This document shows positions 1-5,826 of a DNA stretch of 6,642 nucleotides, in pieces. Below the pieces are notes generated by a model. The model saw only the letters and a program-made list of their open reading frames with translations. It ran no database searches and was not told the origin of the DNA. Within the stretch, counting starts at the first letter, position 1. Each line of letters opens with the position of its first letter. This DNA is from Candidatus Methanophagales archaeon. Its GTDB lineage: Archaea; Halobacteriota; Syntropharchaeia; Alkanophagales; Methanospirareceae. The position numbers and the translations under genes were made by a program. The DNA lies in NCBI GenBank assembly GCA_030668065.1, contig DAOUUS010000085.1:1-6642 (forward strand). The letters are read 5' to 3'.

Positions 1-443
1 CATCAGAAAAAGGTAGGGGCACAAACGTTGAACTTCGTCTGCCGTTGACTACCGCGATTATTAAAGCGTTACTTGTTGGTGTAGAGAGAGAGATTTATGC
101 TATTCCATTAGATTCCGTCAGGGAAATAGTAGCAGTTGGCGAAACGGATTTGAAAACTGTGGAAGGAAAAGAGCTATTTAGATATAGGGAACAGGTCCTG
201 CCGCTGCTACGACTGAAAAACATCTTGGACGTCCCCGGAAACGAAGGTGGGATAGGTCCTGTTGTGGTGGTGGAAAGAAACGAGAAAATCTTTGGGGTTA
301 TGGTTGGCAGACACATAGGTCAGCAGGAGATAGTAGTCAAGCCATTGGAAGGGATGCTCAAGGGTAGGAAAGAATTTACAAGTGCAACGATACTCGGCGA
401 TGGTACGGTTGCGCTCATCTTAGATGTAGGTGGGTTGGTATAG
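1..443 (+). CDS. cheA: Chemotaxis histidine kinase CheA, C-terminal part (5' end outside window)
   Basis: This is the last 146 residues of CheA, the cytoplasmic kinase that phosphorylates CheY and CheB in response to chemoreceptors. The reading frame is already open at base 3, so the TTG at 45 is not a start. The first residues (GRGTNVELRLPLT) match the end of the HATPase_c kinase domain (G2-box GxGT followed by the LPLT strand). The rest is the CheW-like regulatory domain that binds CheW and receptors: ALLVGV...YAIPLDSV...EI, then YREQVLPLLRL, GQQEIVVKPL and ATILGDGTVALILDV, all in family order. The C-terminus sits where CheA proteins normally end, and the gene stops with TAG. No other chemotaxis gene follows, so this is the 3' edge of a chemotaxis cluster lying upstream. 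The family call is secure; the rest of the protein is not visible. Confidence 0.93.
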   Translation, partial: SEKGRGTNVELRLPLTTAIIKALLVGVEREIYAIPLDSVREIVAVGETDLKTVEGKELFRYREQVLPLLRLKNILDVPGNEGGIGPVVVVERNEKIFGVMVGRHIGQQEIVVKPLEGMLKGRKEFTSATILGDGTVALILDVGGLV

Positions 444-519
444 GCATCATTAAGTAGAGACAGAAAAAGTCAGCAAAAAAAATAATAGGGTATCATAGTA
501 TAGTATTGTAGATAGAACC

Positions 520-689
520 ATGAAGAAAAGAATCACCATCATTTACGGGCTATCGCTGGTTGCACTTGTCCTGACAATAGGTGGCGCCGGCAGTCACCGC
601 CGAAGGAACCACCACCAAAGGAGGTTATCGCAACGAATGCGGCACCTAATGCTATCGGCCCGTATAGCCCGGCGATCAAAGTAGGCGAT
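520..689 (+). pseudogene. 5' part of the RidA gene: lipoprotein signal peptide plus Pro-rich linker, frame-broken
   Basis: An ATG at 520 opens MKKRITIIYGLSLVALV followed by LTIGGAG. This is a basic n-region and hydrophobic h-region typical of an exported protein, but the frame ends at TAG 679-681 without a recognisable domain. From about 588 the +3 frame reads RQSPPKEPPPKEVIATN, then AAPNAIGPYSPAIKVGD, and runs straight into the RidA ORF at 690. It has no ATG, GTG or TTG start of its own after its last stop (513-515). Adding one T between 585 and 586 turns GGC-GCC-GG into GGC-TGC-CGG and gives LTIGGC-RQSPPKE, a good lipobox with the lipidated cysteine at +1, followed by a proline-rich tether. 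Restored, the gene runs 520-998 and encodes 159 residues. Whether the break is a real mutation or a sequencing error cannot be told from here. No clear ribosome binding site precedes ATG 520. Confidence 0.7.
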
Positions 690-998
690 ATGCTCTTCTG
701 CTCTGGTCAGATCCCAATCAATCCGGAGACCGGCTATATAGTACAAGGCCCTATAGAGGCGCAGACACGCCAGGTGCTTGATAATCTCGGTGCTGTGCTC
801 ACAGAAGCTGGTATGAACTACACAGACGTGGTTAGTGTCTCGGTATTCATAGCGGACATGGACAACTTCAACAGGATCAACCAGGTCTACGCGGAATACT
901 TCACGGAGCGCCCGCCAGCACGCTGCGCTGTCGAAGTATCCCGGTTACCAAAAGATGTCGAGATTGAAATCTCCCTAATCGCAGTCAAAACACAGTGA
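690..998 (+). CDS. RidA/YjgF/YER057c/UK114 family protein (enamine/imine deaminase-like), domain lacking its proper start
   Basis: RidA proteins are trimers that hydrolyse reactive 2-aminoacrylate and related enamines/imines to 2-oxoacids and ammonia. This frame carries SGQIPINPETG, TRQVLDNLGAVLTEAG, VFIADMDNFNRIN, then PPARCAVEVSRLPKDVEIEI, the family pattern to the end. The essential arginine of the PAR motif (Arg105 in E. coli RidA) and the acidic residue in the DVEIE strand are both kept, so the active site looks intact. ATG 690 is not a convincing start. The conserved first strand (EVIATNAAPNAIGPYSPA) lies upstream in the same frame, and an export signal precedes it in another frame (520-689). 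The intended product is probably a 159-residue surface lipoprotein, which is unusual because most RidA proteins are cytoplasmic. If 690 is really used, the product lacks about 22 conserved N-terminal residues and is likely inactive. Family call strong, start weak. Confidence 0.85.
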   Translation: MLFCSGQIPINPETGYIVQGPIEAQTRQVLDNLGAVLTEAGMNYTDVVSVSVFIADMDNFNRINQVYAEYFTERPPARCAVEVSRLPKDVEIEISLIAVKTQ

Positions 999-1054
999 AC
1001 GGCAGTTTCTCAGAAGACTCTATTTTCTCATCGCTATAATAGCTCATTTGGCAC

Positions 1055-1165
1055 CTACAGGTTCCCGATGGCTGCATTGGCAATCTTCACACCCAACATC
1101 TCGTTAGTAAACGGAGATGCGCCGTGAACCACCACTATCGCTCTGTGCCGGGAAGTCGTTTGCGA
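1055..1165 (-). pseudogene. Possible broken minus-strand gene fragment, unidentified
   Basis: On the minus strand a stop-free stretch from 1165 down to a TAG at 1055-1057 reads AIVVVHGASPFTNEMLG then VKIANAAIGNL as its last 28 codons, which looks more protein-like than random sequence. In the adjacent frame just upstream (about 1191 to 1141) the minus strand reads SIKKIFLVVANDFPAQ. Dropping one base near 1143 would join the two into one continuous segment. There is no proper start, the segment would be under 50 residues, and it runs into the promoter area of porCD. It would therefore be a remnant rather than a working gene. I do not recognise the family, and chance is a serious alternative. 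Confidence 0.2.
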
Positions 1166-1171
1166 CTACCA

Positions 1172-1188
1172 GAAATATCTTTTTTATG
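1172..1188 (+). promoter_or_regulatory. Candidate archaeal box A (TATA element) for the por operon
   Basis: The run gaaatatcttttttatg is the only strongly AT-rich segment upstream of porCD. It lies 33-49 bases before ATG 1221, which would place transcription start about 10-20 bases before the start codon. A purine-rich ggaaag at 1201-1206 could serve as a weak ribosome binding site. This rests on position and composition only. Confidence 0.35.
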
Positions 1189-1220
1189 GATGCACTCAAA
1201 GGAAAGTGTATAGACTAAAA

Positions 1221-2141
1221 ATGTACAGGTTGAGATTCCACGGTAGGGGCGGTCAGGGCGCAAGAGTAGCCAGTAAAGTGCTGGGTACCGCGGCATTTTT
1301 GGACGGCTACTATGCTCAGGACTTCCCATTGTATGGTGCCGAGAGGCGGGGTGCACCAGTAGCAGCCTCTACACGCATAGCTGAAGATCCTATCATGGAA
1401 CGAGGAGTGATACCAGAACCAGATATTGTGATAGTCATGGACGAAACCTTGTTGCAAGATCCCTTGACGATGCCGCTATCAGGACTTAAACCGGGCGGCA
1501 TAGTAATTATAAACACCACCAATAGCCCAGCGGAGGCGAAAGCCGAGTATAAAATCAATGCCAATGTATTAACCTTAGGTATAACGAAGATTGGACTGGA
1601 TATGCTAGGTATGCCGATCCTTAGCACCCTTGCAGGTGGAGTTGCCGCCAGGATCGTTGGTCTTAGCGAAGATTCTTTAACGGAAGCAGTGAAAAAAGTA
1701 TTATCCAGTATCATAACAGACAAAAAACTTTTAGATAAAAACGTAGCTGCTGCACTATATTGTTTCAATGCCATCACGCCAATAGAAACAAAAATAGAAC
1801 TAAAAACTATTGATACAAACAAAAAAAAGAGCACCGTCATATCCTTACCGTTCGAACCTGCCGCGGTCTCAAGTCCTGCTATAAACGCTACCGGTAATAC
1901 GCCCTTGCGAATGACCGGTAACTGGCGCGTTTTTAGACCTGCCTGGAATTACGAAGCCTGCACCAGGTGTATGATCTGCGTTGCCCGATGCCCGGATGGT
2001 TGTATTTTAATAAATGAAGACGGCTACCCATATACCGATTACGACAACTGTAAGGGCTGCCTGATCTGTGTCGAGGAATGTCCCACAAATACTTTAGGCA
2101 AGGTAATGGAGGTTCATGCTAAGAAGGTAATCGGAAACTAA
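1221..2141 (+). CDS. porCD: 2-oxoacid:ferredoxin oxidoreductase, fused gamma-delta subunit (PorC-PorD)
   Basis: This 306-residue protein joins two subunits of pyruvate/2-oxoacid:ferredoxin oxidoreductase that are separate in many archaea. Residues 1 to about 190 are the gamma subunit: YRLRFHGRGGQGARVASKVL, then FPLYGAERRGAPV and a Rossmann-like fold that helps hold CoA. Residues about 205-306 are the delta ferredoxin, starting at ISLPFEPAAVSSPA and GNWRVFRP. It has two CxxCxxCxxxCP motifs (Cys 247/250/253/257 and 277/280/283/287) for two [4Fe-4S] clusters that pass electrons to ferredoxin. A Lys/Thr-rich linker (about 190-204) joins the halves and is encoded by an A-rich stretch with eight consecutive A at 1821-1828. 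ATG 1221 is chosen because gamma subunits begin right before YRLRFHGRGGQG. A GTG at 1206 would add MYRLK, a near copy of the next five residues. It is the first gene of porCD-porA-porB-acdA. Pyruvate as substrate is not proven. Confidence 0.93.
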   Translation: MYRLRFHGRGGQGARVASKVLGTAAFLDGYYAQDFPLYGAERRGAPVAASTRIAEDPIMERGVIPEPDIVIVMDETLLQDPLTMPLSGLKPGGIVIINTTNSPAEAKAEYKINANVLTLGITKIGLDMLGMPILSTLAGGVAARIVGLSEDSLTEAVKKVLSSIITDKKLLDKNVAAALYCFNAITPIETKIELKTIDTNKKKSTVISLPFEPAAVSSPAINATGNTPLRMTGNWRVFRPAWNYEACTRCMICVARCPDGCILINEDGYPYTDYDNCKGCLICVEECPTNTLGKVMEVHAKKVIGN

Positions 2142-2163
2142 AAAGGGGGAAAATAAATTATAG

Positions 2164-2226
2164 ACACAGATTAACACTGATTAACGCAGATGAAAATAAA
2201 TCAGTGCAATCTGTGTAAATCTGCGT
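2164..2226. repeat. Nested inverted-repeat element between porCD and porA
   Basis: The left arm acacagattaacactgatt (2164-2182) pairs with aatcagtgcaatctgtgt (2199-2216), matching at 18 positions with one base bulged, around a 16-base loop. The loop contains acgcagat (2184-2191), which is the reverse complement of atctgcgt just outside the right arm (2219-2226). Two alternative pairings therefore exist. Units of this flavour (cacagatt / aacactgatt / acgcagat) resemble small palindromic intergenic repeats that I recall from several environmental genomes; this is from memory, not a search. In RNA it would fold into a strong stem within the operon leader of porA. It may be a mobile repeat or may modulate transcription or mRNA stability. 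Confidence 0.75.
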
Positions 2227-2227
2227 C

Positions 2228-2240
2228 CTAAATTAAATAG
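2228..2240 (+). promoter_or_regulatory. Weak box-A-like element before porA
   Basis: ctaaattaaatag lies 24-36 bases upstream of ATG 2264, the right distance for a leaderless archaeal transcript starting at or near the start codon. No Shine-Dalgarno sequence is visible before porA, which fits either a leaderless mRNA or translation on the long por transcript. A closer AT run (ttatataaa, 2255-2263) touches the start codon and is too near to act as a TATA box. Confidence 0.25.
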
Positions 2241-2263
2241 ACGGCAGTTATACGTTATATAAA

Positions 2264-3484
2264 ATGGAAAAAGAGATGCTCACAGGCAATGCCGCGGCTG
2301 CATGGGGGGTGCGATTGGCCGAAGTGGATTATATCCCGGTCTATCCGATAACACCCCAGACAGAGATTATCGAGACATTGGCAGGGTGGATTTCAAATGG
2401 CGTTATGGATAGCAGGTTCGTTACTATGGACTCCGAGCATTCGATGTTAACAGCAGCGGGATCTGCTTCTGCTACGGGCGCTCGTGCTTTTACGGCTACA
2501 TCTAGTCAAGGGCTTCTGTATGGTTTTGAGATGCTCTATGCAGTGGCAGGCTGGCGAGTACCTCTGGTGATGGTAAATGTATCGCGGGGCTTGTCTTCTC
2601 CGATTACACTCGAGCCCGACCATAACGATGTACTAGCAGCAAGGGACACGGGATTTTTGCAGATACATTGTGAGACCTGCCAGGAGGTTTTAGATTCTAT
2701 CCTGATGGCATACCGATTGGCAGAGGACGAGCGGGTGCTGCTACCCATATTTGTTAATCTGGATGGTTTTTATCTCTCGTTTACCCGAGAACCCGTAGCG
2801 GTGCCAGATGTGGAGCAGGTCAGAAATTTTCTGCCGCTTTATCAGCCGAAGCACGCCTTTTTCAAGGCTAGTCAACCAATGGCCCAAAGCGCGGCAGTAC
2901 TTGGTGGGTCTAGCTATTCATATTTCAAATACCAGATGCATATGGCGAGTCAAAACGCGCTTGCGGTCTATAAAGAGGTCTGTGATGAATTTGAAACAGG
3001 ATTTGGTCGAAATTATGATACAGTCGAAGGCTATATGCTGGACGATGCCGATTATGTTCTCGTTATGACCAACTCCTTCTCCACTCTCGGCAAGGCGGCT
3101 GTGAAAGCGGCCCGAGAGCGAGGAATAAAGGCTGGACTTTTGCGGTTGCGGCTCTTACGGCCATTTCCTGTGGCGGATCTAAAAGCTGCAATTGGAGGTA
3201 AGAAGGCTGTTGCGGTCATAGACCAGAACATCAGCATAGGCAAGGGCGGGATTCTGCATTCTGAGATTGCCAGTTGCCTATACAATGAGAAACATAGGCC
3301 GCTCTTGCTATCCTTTATTGCTGGTCTTGGCGGTAAAAACATAAGCCCTGACGAGTTTGAGTTCATCATCACTAAAATGATTGAGGGTGAAGATACAGAA
3401 GATGCGGGAACCGCTCAACTTATATATACGGATAAGGAATGGCAGGAAATGGGGCGATTAAAAGGGATGGCGGGAAAGGGGTAA
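2264..3484 (+). CDS. porA: 2-oxoacid:ferredoxin oxidoreductase, alpha subunit (PorA type)
   Basis: This 406-residue subunit supplies the pyrimidine-binding half of the thiamine diphosphate site and contacts the 2-oxoacid. Domain I (residues about 7-230) shows TGNAAAAWGVRLAEVD, the hallmark YPITPQTEI (27-35), the catalytic-type glutamate in DSEHS (Glu59) and FTATSSQGL. The transketolase C-like domain II (about 260-380) includes YVLVMTNSFSTLGKAAV and LLRLRLLRPFP. Length fits the family (about 380-410). Residues 111-130 read SSPITLEPDHNDVLAARDTG. In the pyruvate enzymes I remember, this segment is richer in Trp/Gln (W-x-D-Q-Q-D type), so the substrate may be another 2-oxoacid such as an aromatic or branched one; this is inference. 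The gene follows porCD by 122 bases, which contain a repeat element, and precedes porB by 5 bases. Family assignment is very secure, substrate is not. Confidence 0.93.
   Translation: MEKEMLTGNAAAAWGVRLAEVDYIPVYPITPQTEIIETLAGWISNGVMDSRFVTMDSEHSMLTAAGSASATGARAFTATSSQGLLYGFEMLYAVAGWRVPLVMVNVSRGLSSPITLEPDHNDVLAARDTGFLQIHCETCQEVLDSILMAYRLAEDERVLLPIFVNLDGFYLSFTREPVAVPDVEQVRNFLPLYQPKHAFFKASQPMAQSAAVLGGSSYSYFKYQMHMASQNALAVYKEVCDEFETGFGRNYDTVEGYMLDDADYVLVMTNSFSTLGKAAVKAARERGIKAGLLRLRLLRPFPVADLKAAIGGKKAVAVIDQNISIGKGGILHSEIASCLYNEKHRPLLLSFIAGLGGKNISPDEFEFIITKMIEGEDTEDAGTAQLIYTDKEWQEMGRLKGMAGKG
3475..3481 (+). promoter_or_regulatory. Ribosome binding site of porB
   Basis: gaaaggggt just before and across the porA stop lies about eight bases before ATG 3490. 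It supports 3490 as the porB start and coupled translation after porA. Confidence 0.45.
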
Positions 3485-3489
3485 AAGAT

Positions 3490-4425
3490 ATGGTTATGGA
3501 ACGTATAAAATCTATCAAAGACATCCCGCCTGAAGAGAATATGCTCCCAGGCACACCAACTTGTGCGGGTTGTGGTGGACTTTTGGCCTTGAGGCACTGT
3601 ATGAAGGCACTGGGGCGAAAGATAGTAATAGTAAATGCAGCCGGTTGTTTCACTCTGCTTACCATCTATCCCTATACCCCTTTTAAGAATTCCTGGCTTT
3701 ATACCGCAATGGCATGTGCACCTGCCGGTGCGCAAGGGATACGGGATGCGCTGGACATTTTAATAAAAAAAGGTAGGCTCGATCCGGACGAGAATTTGAA
3801 GGTGGTTGTATTGACCGGTGATGGGTCTGCTTACGATATGAGTCTTTCTTCTACTTCGGGGGCTATCAACCGCAACCTCGACTTCTATTATATCTGTTAT
3901 GATAATGAGGCATATGGCAATACCGGCGTCCAGTGGTCAGGGGCAACACCATTTGCATCAAAGACCGGCACAACCCCTCCCGGAATGTTAAGCCCAATAG
4001 GGGCGGAGCTTGCAAAGAAAGATCTATTTGCGATTTGGAATAGCCACAAACCACCCTATCTTGCTACTATCTCGCCAGCCCATCCTGTTGATCTGATTAA
4101 CAAATTCAAAAAGGCAGAACAGTACAAAGGTCCAAAACTATTTATAGCTCTTTCTCCTTGCCCTCCTGGTTGGGGAATCGACCCGTCATACACGGTAAAA
4201 CTAGCAAAACTTGCGGTTGATACGGGCGTCTGGGCATTAAAAGAGGCTGTTTTTGGTAATCTAAAACATACTGTTGTCCCCAAAAGATTTAAACCTGTCG
4301 AAGAATATCTAAAGGTACAGGGGCGGTTCGCCCATCTCTTTAAACCTGTAAGACAGGAGGGGGCACTGAATAAGATCCAGGAGGGGGTAGATGAGTACTG
4401 GAACAGACATAAGCTTCTTCTTTAA
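3490..4425 (+). CDS. porB: 2-oxoacid:ferredoxin oxidoreductase, beta subunit (PorB type)
   Basis: This 311-residue subunit binds the diphosphate end of thiamine diphosphate through Mg2+ and carries the [4Fe-4S] cluster nearest the cofactor. Likely cluster ligands are Cys25 and Cys28 (TPTCAGCGG), Cys53 (NAAGCFT) and Cys224 (SPCPPGWG). The thiamine-diphosphate motif starts at GDGSAYDM (110-117) and ends at NRNLDFYYICYDNEAYGNTG, with the usual NN pair changed to N-R-N. YPYTPFKNSWLYTAMACAPAGAQGI follows the family pattern. I place the start at ATG 3490, five bases after porA ends, because a ribosome binding site precedes it and the homologous region begins here. An earlier in-frame start at 3439 lies inside porA and adds non-conserved residues. 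The last 35 bases overlap acdA. With PorCD and PorA it forms the complete oxidoreductase. Confidence 0.93.
   Translation: MVMERIKSIKDIPPEENMLPGTPTCAGCGGLLALRHCMKALGRKIVIVNAAGCFTLLTIYPYTPFKNSWLYTAMACAPAGAQGIRDALDILIKKGRLDPDENLKVVVLTGDGSAYDMSLSSTSGAINRNLDFYYICYDNEAYGNTGVQWSGATPFASKTGTTPPGMLSPIGAELAKKDLFAIWNSHKPPYLATISPAHPVDLINKFKKAEQYKGPKLFIALSPCPPGWGIDPSYTVKLAKLAVDTGVWALKEAVFGNLKHTVVPKRFKPVEEYLKVQGRFAHLFKPVRQEGALNKIQEGVDEYWNRHKLLL
4380..4387 (+). promoter_or_regulatory. Strong ribosome binding site of acdA inside porB
   Basis: ggaggggg, three bases before ATG 4391, matches the anti-Shine-Dalgarno of archaeal 16S rRNA well. It decides the acdA start even though that start lies within the porB coding region, implying coupled translation. 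Confidence 0.65.
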
Positions 4426-5758
4426 CCCAAAAACAATCGCCGTTGTTGGTGCTTCGCCGACCCCCGGAAAATCGTCTCATATTATCTTGGAAAGCCTTAA
4501 ACGAATCGGTTTTAGAGGGACTACCTATCTGGTGAATCCTAAATATCCATCTATTGACGGTTGCAAGTGCTACAGTTCAATGGCTGAGATAAAGGACAAT
4601 ATAGATGTGGCCATTCTTGCATTACCTGCCTCTAAAGTGTTGGAAGTGCTGAAGCCAGTCGAAAATGTCAAGGGTGCAATCATTATCAGTGCGGGTTTCA
4701 AGGAGGTCGGGGATTCCGGGCGACGGTTGGAAGAAGCGCTAAAAGAGATTGTTGTGCGGAAAGGGATACGGATCATCGGTCCAAACTGTTTGGGTATATA
4801 TGATACTGTGTCCAGGATGGATACTTTTTTTATACCTGTGGAACGGGTGAAGCGGCTCAAAAGAGGCAGGATCTCTATACTCACTCAGAGCGGGTCTTTT
4901 GCTGAAATGATCGTGGATGAGATGGCATCAGAAGGTATTGGTGTCGCAAGGATTGTGAGTTATGGGAATCGAGTTGATGTTGGTGAGACAGAGTGCCTCA
5001 ATTTCCTGGTTGATGATGATGCAACGAAGGTTGTTGTCTTATACATGGAATCGGTAGATGACGGAAGGCGGTTTGTAGAGGTGGCATCGCGATGCACAAA
5101 GAAAAAGCCCGTTGTTGCTCTTAAGGTTGGCAAAAGGGAGGCGGGAGTACATGCTGCCAGATCACATACGGGTGCAATATCCGGTAGGTATGAGATCTAC
5201 AAGGCGGCATTTAAAAAGGCCGGGATAATTGAGGTGGACGGCTATGAGGGGTTAAAGGATGCCTGTAAGGTTTTGAACACCTATGACCTGGTCGCAGGCA
5301 AAAAGGTTTTGATTATAACGGATGGTGGTGGTGTCGCTGTAACTATGGCAGATGCCTGTGAGGATTTGGGACTTGAAGTTACTGGTCTTACAGAGGAGAC
5401 GAGAAAACGCTTGAGCGCTAAACTGCCCGGTTACACTGCTACGGGTAATCCCATAGACCTGACCAGTAGTGTTACCGATGAGGATTACGTTATTGCCCTT
5501 GAGGAGGGCTTGAGAGACGAATACGATGTTGTCATTGTAATTGTTCTTTGGGGGCCGTCGGAAATCACTGAACGACTGGTAGATAAGCTGAAAGAGGTCA
5601 GGGAGATATACAATAAACCGATACTCATATGTAGTCCGGGAGGTAAGTTTACAAGGCGAATGGCAAAGCATTTCGAGGAGAAAAAAGGTTTGCCTGTTTT
5701 CTTTACACCGGAAAGCGCAGCTAGGGCGGCTGCGGTCTTAGCTGGCGGTAAGATGTAA
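4391..5758 (+). CDS. acdA: ADP-forming acetyl/acyl-CoA synthetase, alpha subunit
   Basis: This 455-residue protein is the alpha subunit of ADP-forming acyl-CoA synthetase: acyl-CoA + ADP + phosphate gives acid + CoA + ATP. Residues about 8-130 are the CoA-binding Rossmann domain (NPKTIAVVGASPTPGK, then AGFKEVG and IIGPNCLG). Residues about 150-290 are the succinyl-CoA-synthetase-like ligase domain (ILTQSGSF, SYGNRVDVGE). ARSHTGAISG holds His259, in the position of the phosphohistidine of characterised archaeal enzymes. Residues about 300-450 form the third alpha domain (TDGGGVAVTMADACE, GNPIDLTSS, PILICSPGGKFTRRMA). Length fits a separate alpha chain as in Pyrococcus, about 460. The ATP-grasp beta subunit that binds ADP is absent from this chain and from the window, so it must be encoded elsewhere. 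The 35-base overlap with porB ties it to the oxidoreductase, whose acyl-CoA product is its natural substrate. Confidence 0.92.
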   Translation: MSTGTDISFFFNPKTIAVVGASPTPGKSSHIILESLKRIGFRGTTYLVNPKYPSIDGCKCYSSMAEIKDNIDVAILALPASKVLEVLKPVENVKGAIIISAGFKEVGDSGRRLEEALKEIVVRKGIRIIGPNCLGIYDTVSRMDTFFIPVERVKRLKRGRISILTQSGSFAEMIVDEMASEGIGVARIVSYGNRVDVGETECLNFLVDDDATKVVVLYMESVDDGRRFVEVASRCTKKKPVVALKVGKREAGVHAARSHTGAISGRYEIYKAAFKKAGIIEVDGYEGLKDACKVLNTYDLVAGKKVLIITDGGGVAVTMADACEDLGLEVTGLTEETRKRLSAKLPGYTATGNPIDLTSSVTDEDYVIALEEGLRDEYDVVIVIVLWGPSEITERLVDKLKEVREIYNKPILICSPGGKFTRRMAKHFEEKKGLPVFFTPESAARAAAVLAGGKM

Positions 5759-5759
5759 G

Positions 5760-5782
5760 TTATAAATACTTTTATATTTATA
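5760..5782 (+). promoter_or_regulatory. Candidate archaeal promoter (box A) for ndk
   Basis: Two overlapping TATA-like runs, ttataaata (5760-5768) and tttatatttata (5771-5782), sit 45-67 bases before the ndk start. They match the archaeal box A well and suggest that ndk can be transcribed on its own as well as from the por-acdA operon. A transcript would start near 5790-5808. Confidence 0.55.
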
Positions 5783-5810
5783 TTGAATAATCCTATTGGA
5801 AATATAACCA

Positions 5811-5817
5811 AAAAGGT
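5811..5817 (+). promoter_or_regulatory. Ribosome binding site of ndk
   Basis: aaaggtg lies nine bases before ATG 5827 and supports that start. Confidence 0.45.
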
Positions 5818-5826
5818 GTACAAGTA

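Larger units (their letters stand above)
999..1220. other. Gap between ridA-like gene and porCD; no secure gene
   Basis: These 222 bases hold no credible plus-strand gene. An 11-bp palindrome (gctataatagc, 1033-1043) and a small hairpin (agtcg-tttg-cgact, about 1154-1167) are visible. The minus strand carries a short coding-like fragment (1055-1165) described separately. The 3' end contains the AT-rich promoter candidate for the por operon. Confidence 0.5.

Noticed and set aside
45..47. TTG as the start of a separate CheW-like protein
   Set aside because: The frame is open upstream and encodes the end of the CheA kinase domain (GRGTNVELRLPLT), so it is the tail of CheA, not an independent CheW.
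1316..1840. 174-codon minus-strand open frame
   Set aside because: It lies entirely opposite the well-conserved PorCD gamma domain, has no recognisable motif, and is a shadow.
999..2249. Shared 9-mer acggcagtt at 999-1007 and 2241-2249 as a possible duplication or operator pair
   Set aside because: The flanks do not match and a single 9-base match in 6.6 kb of related composition is expected by chance.
2255..2263. ttataTAAA run as the porA TATA box
   Set aside because: It touches the start codon; an archaeal box A must lie about 25 bases upstream of transcription start.
3439..3489. Earlier in-frame start for porB
   Set aside because: It would lie inside porA and add residues unlike family members; ATG 3490 has a ribosome binding site and fits homologous ends.
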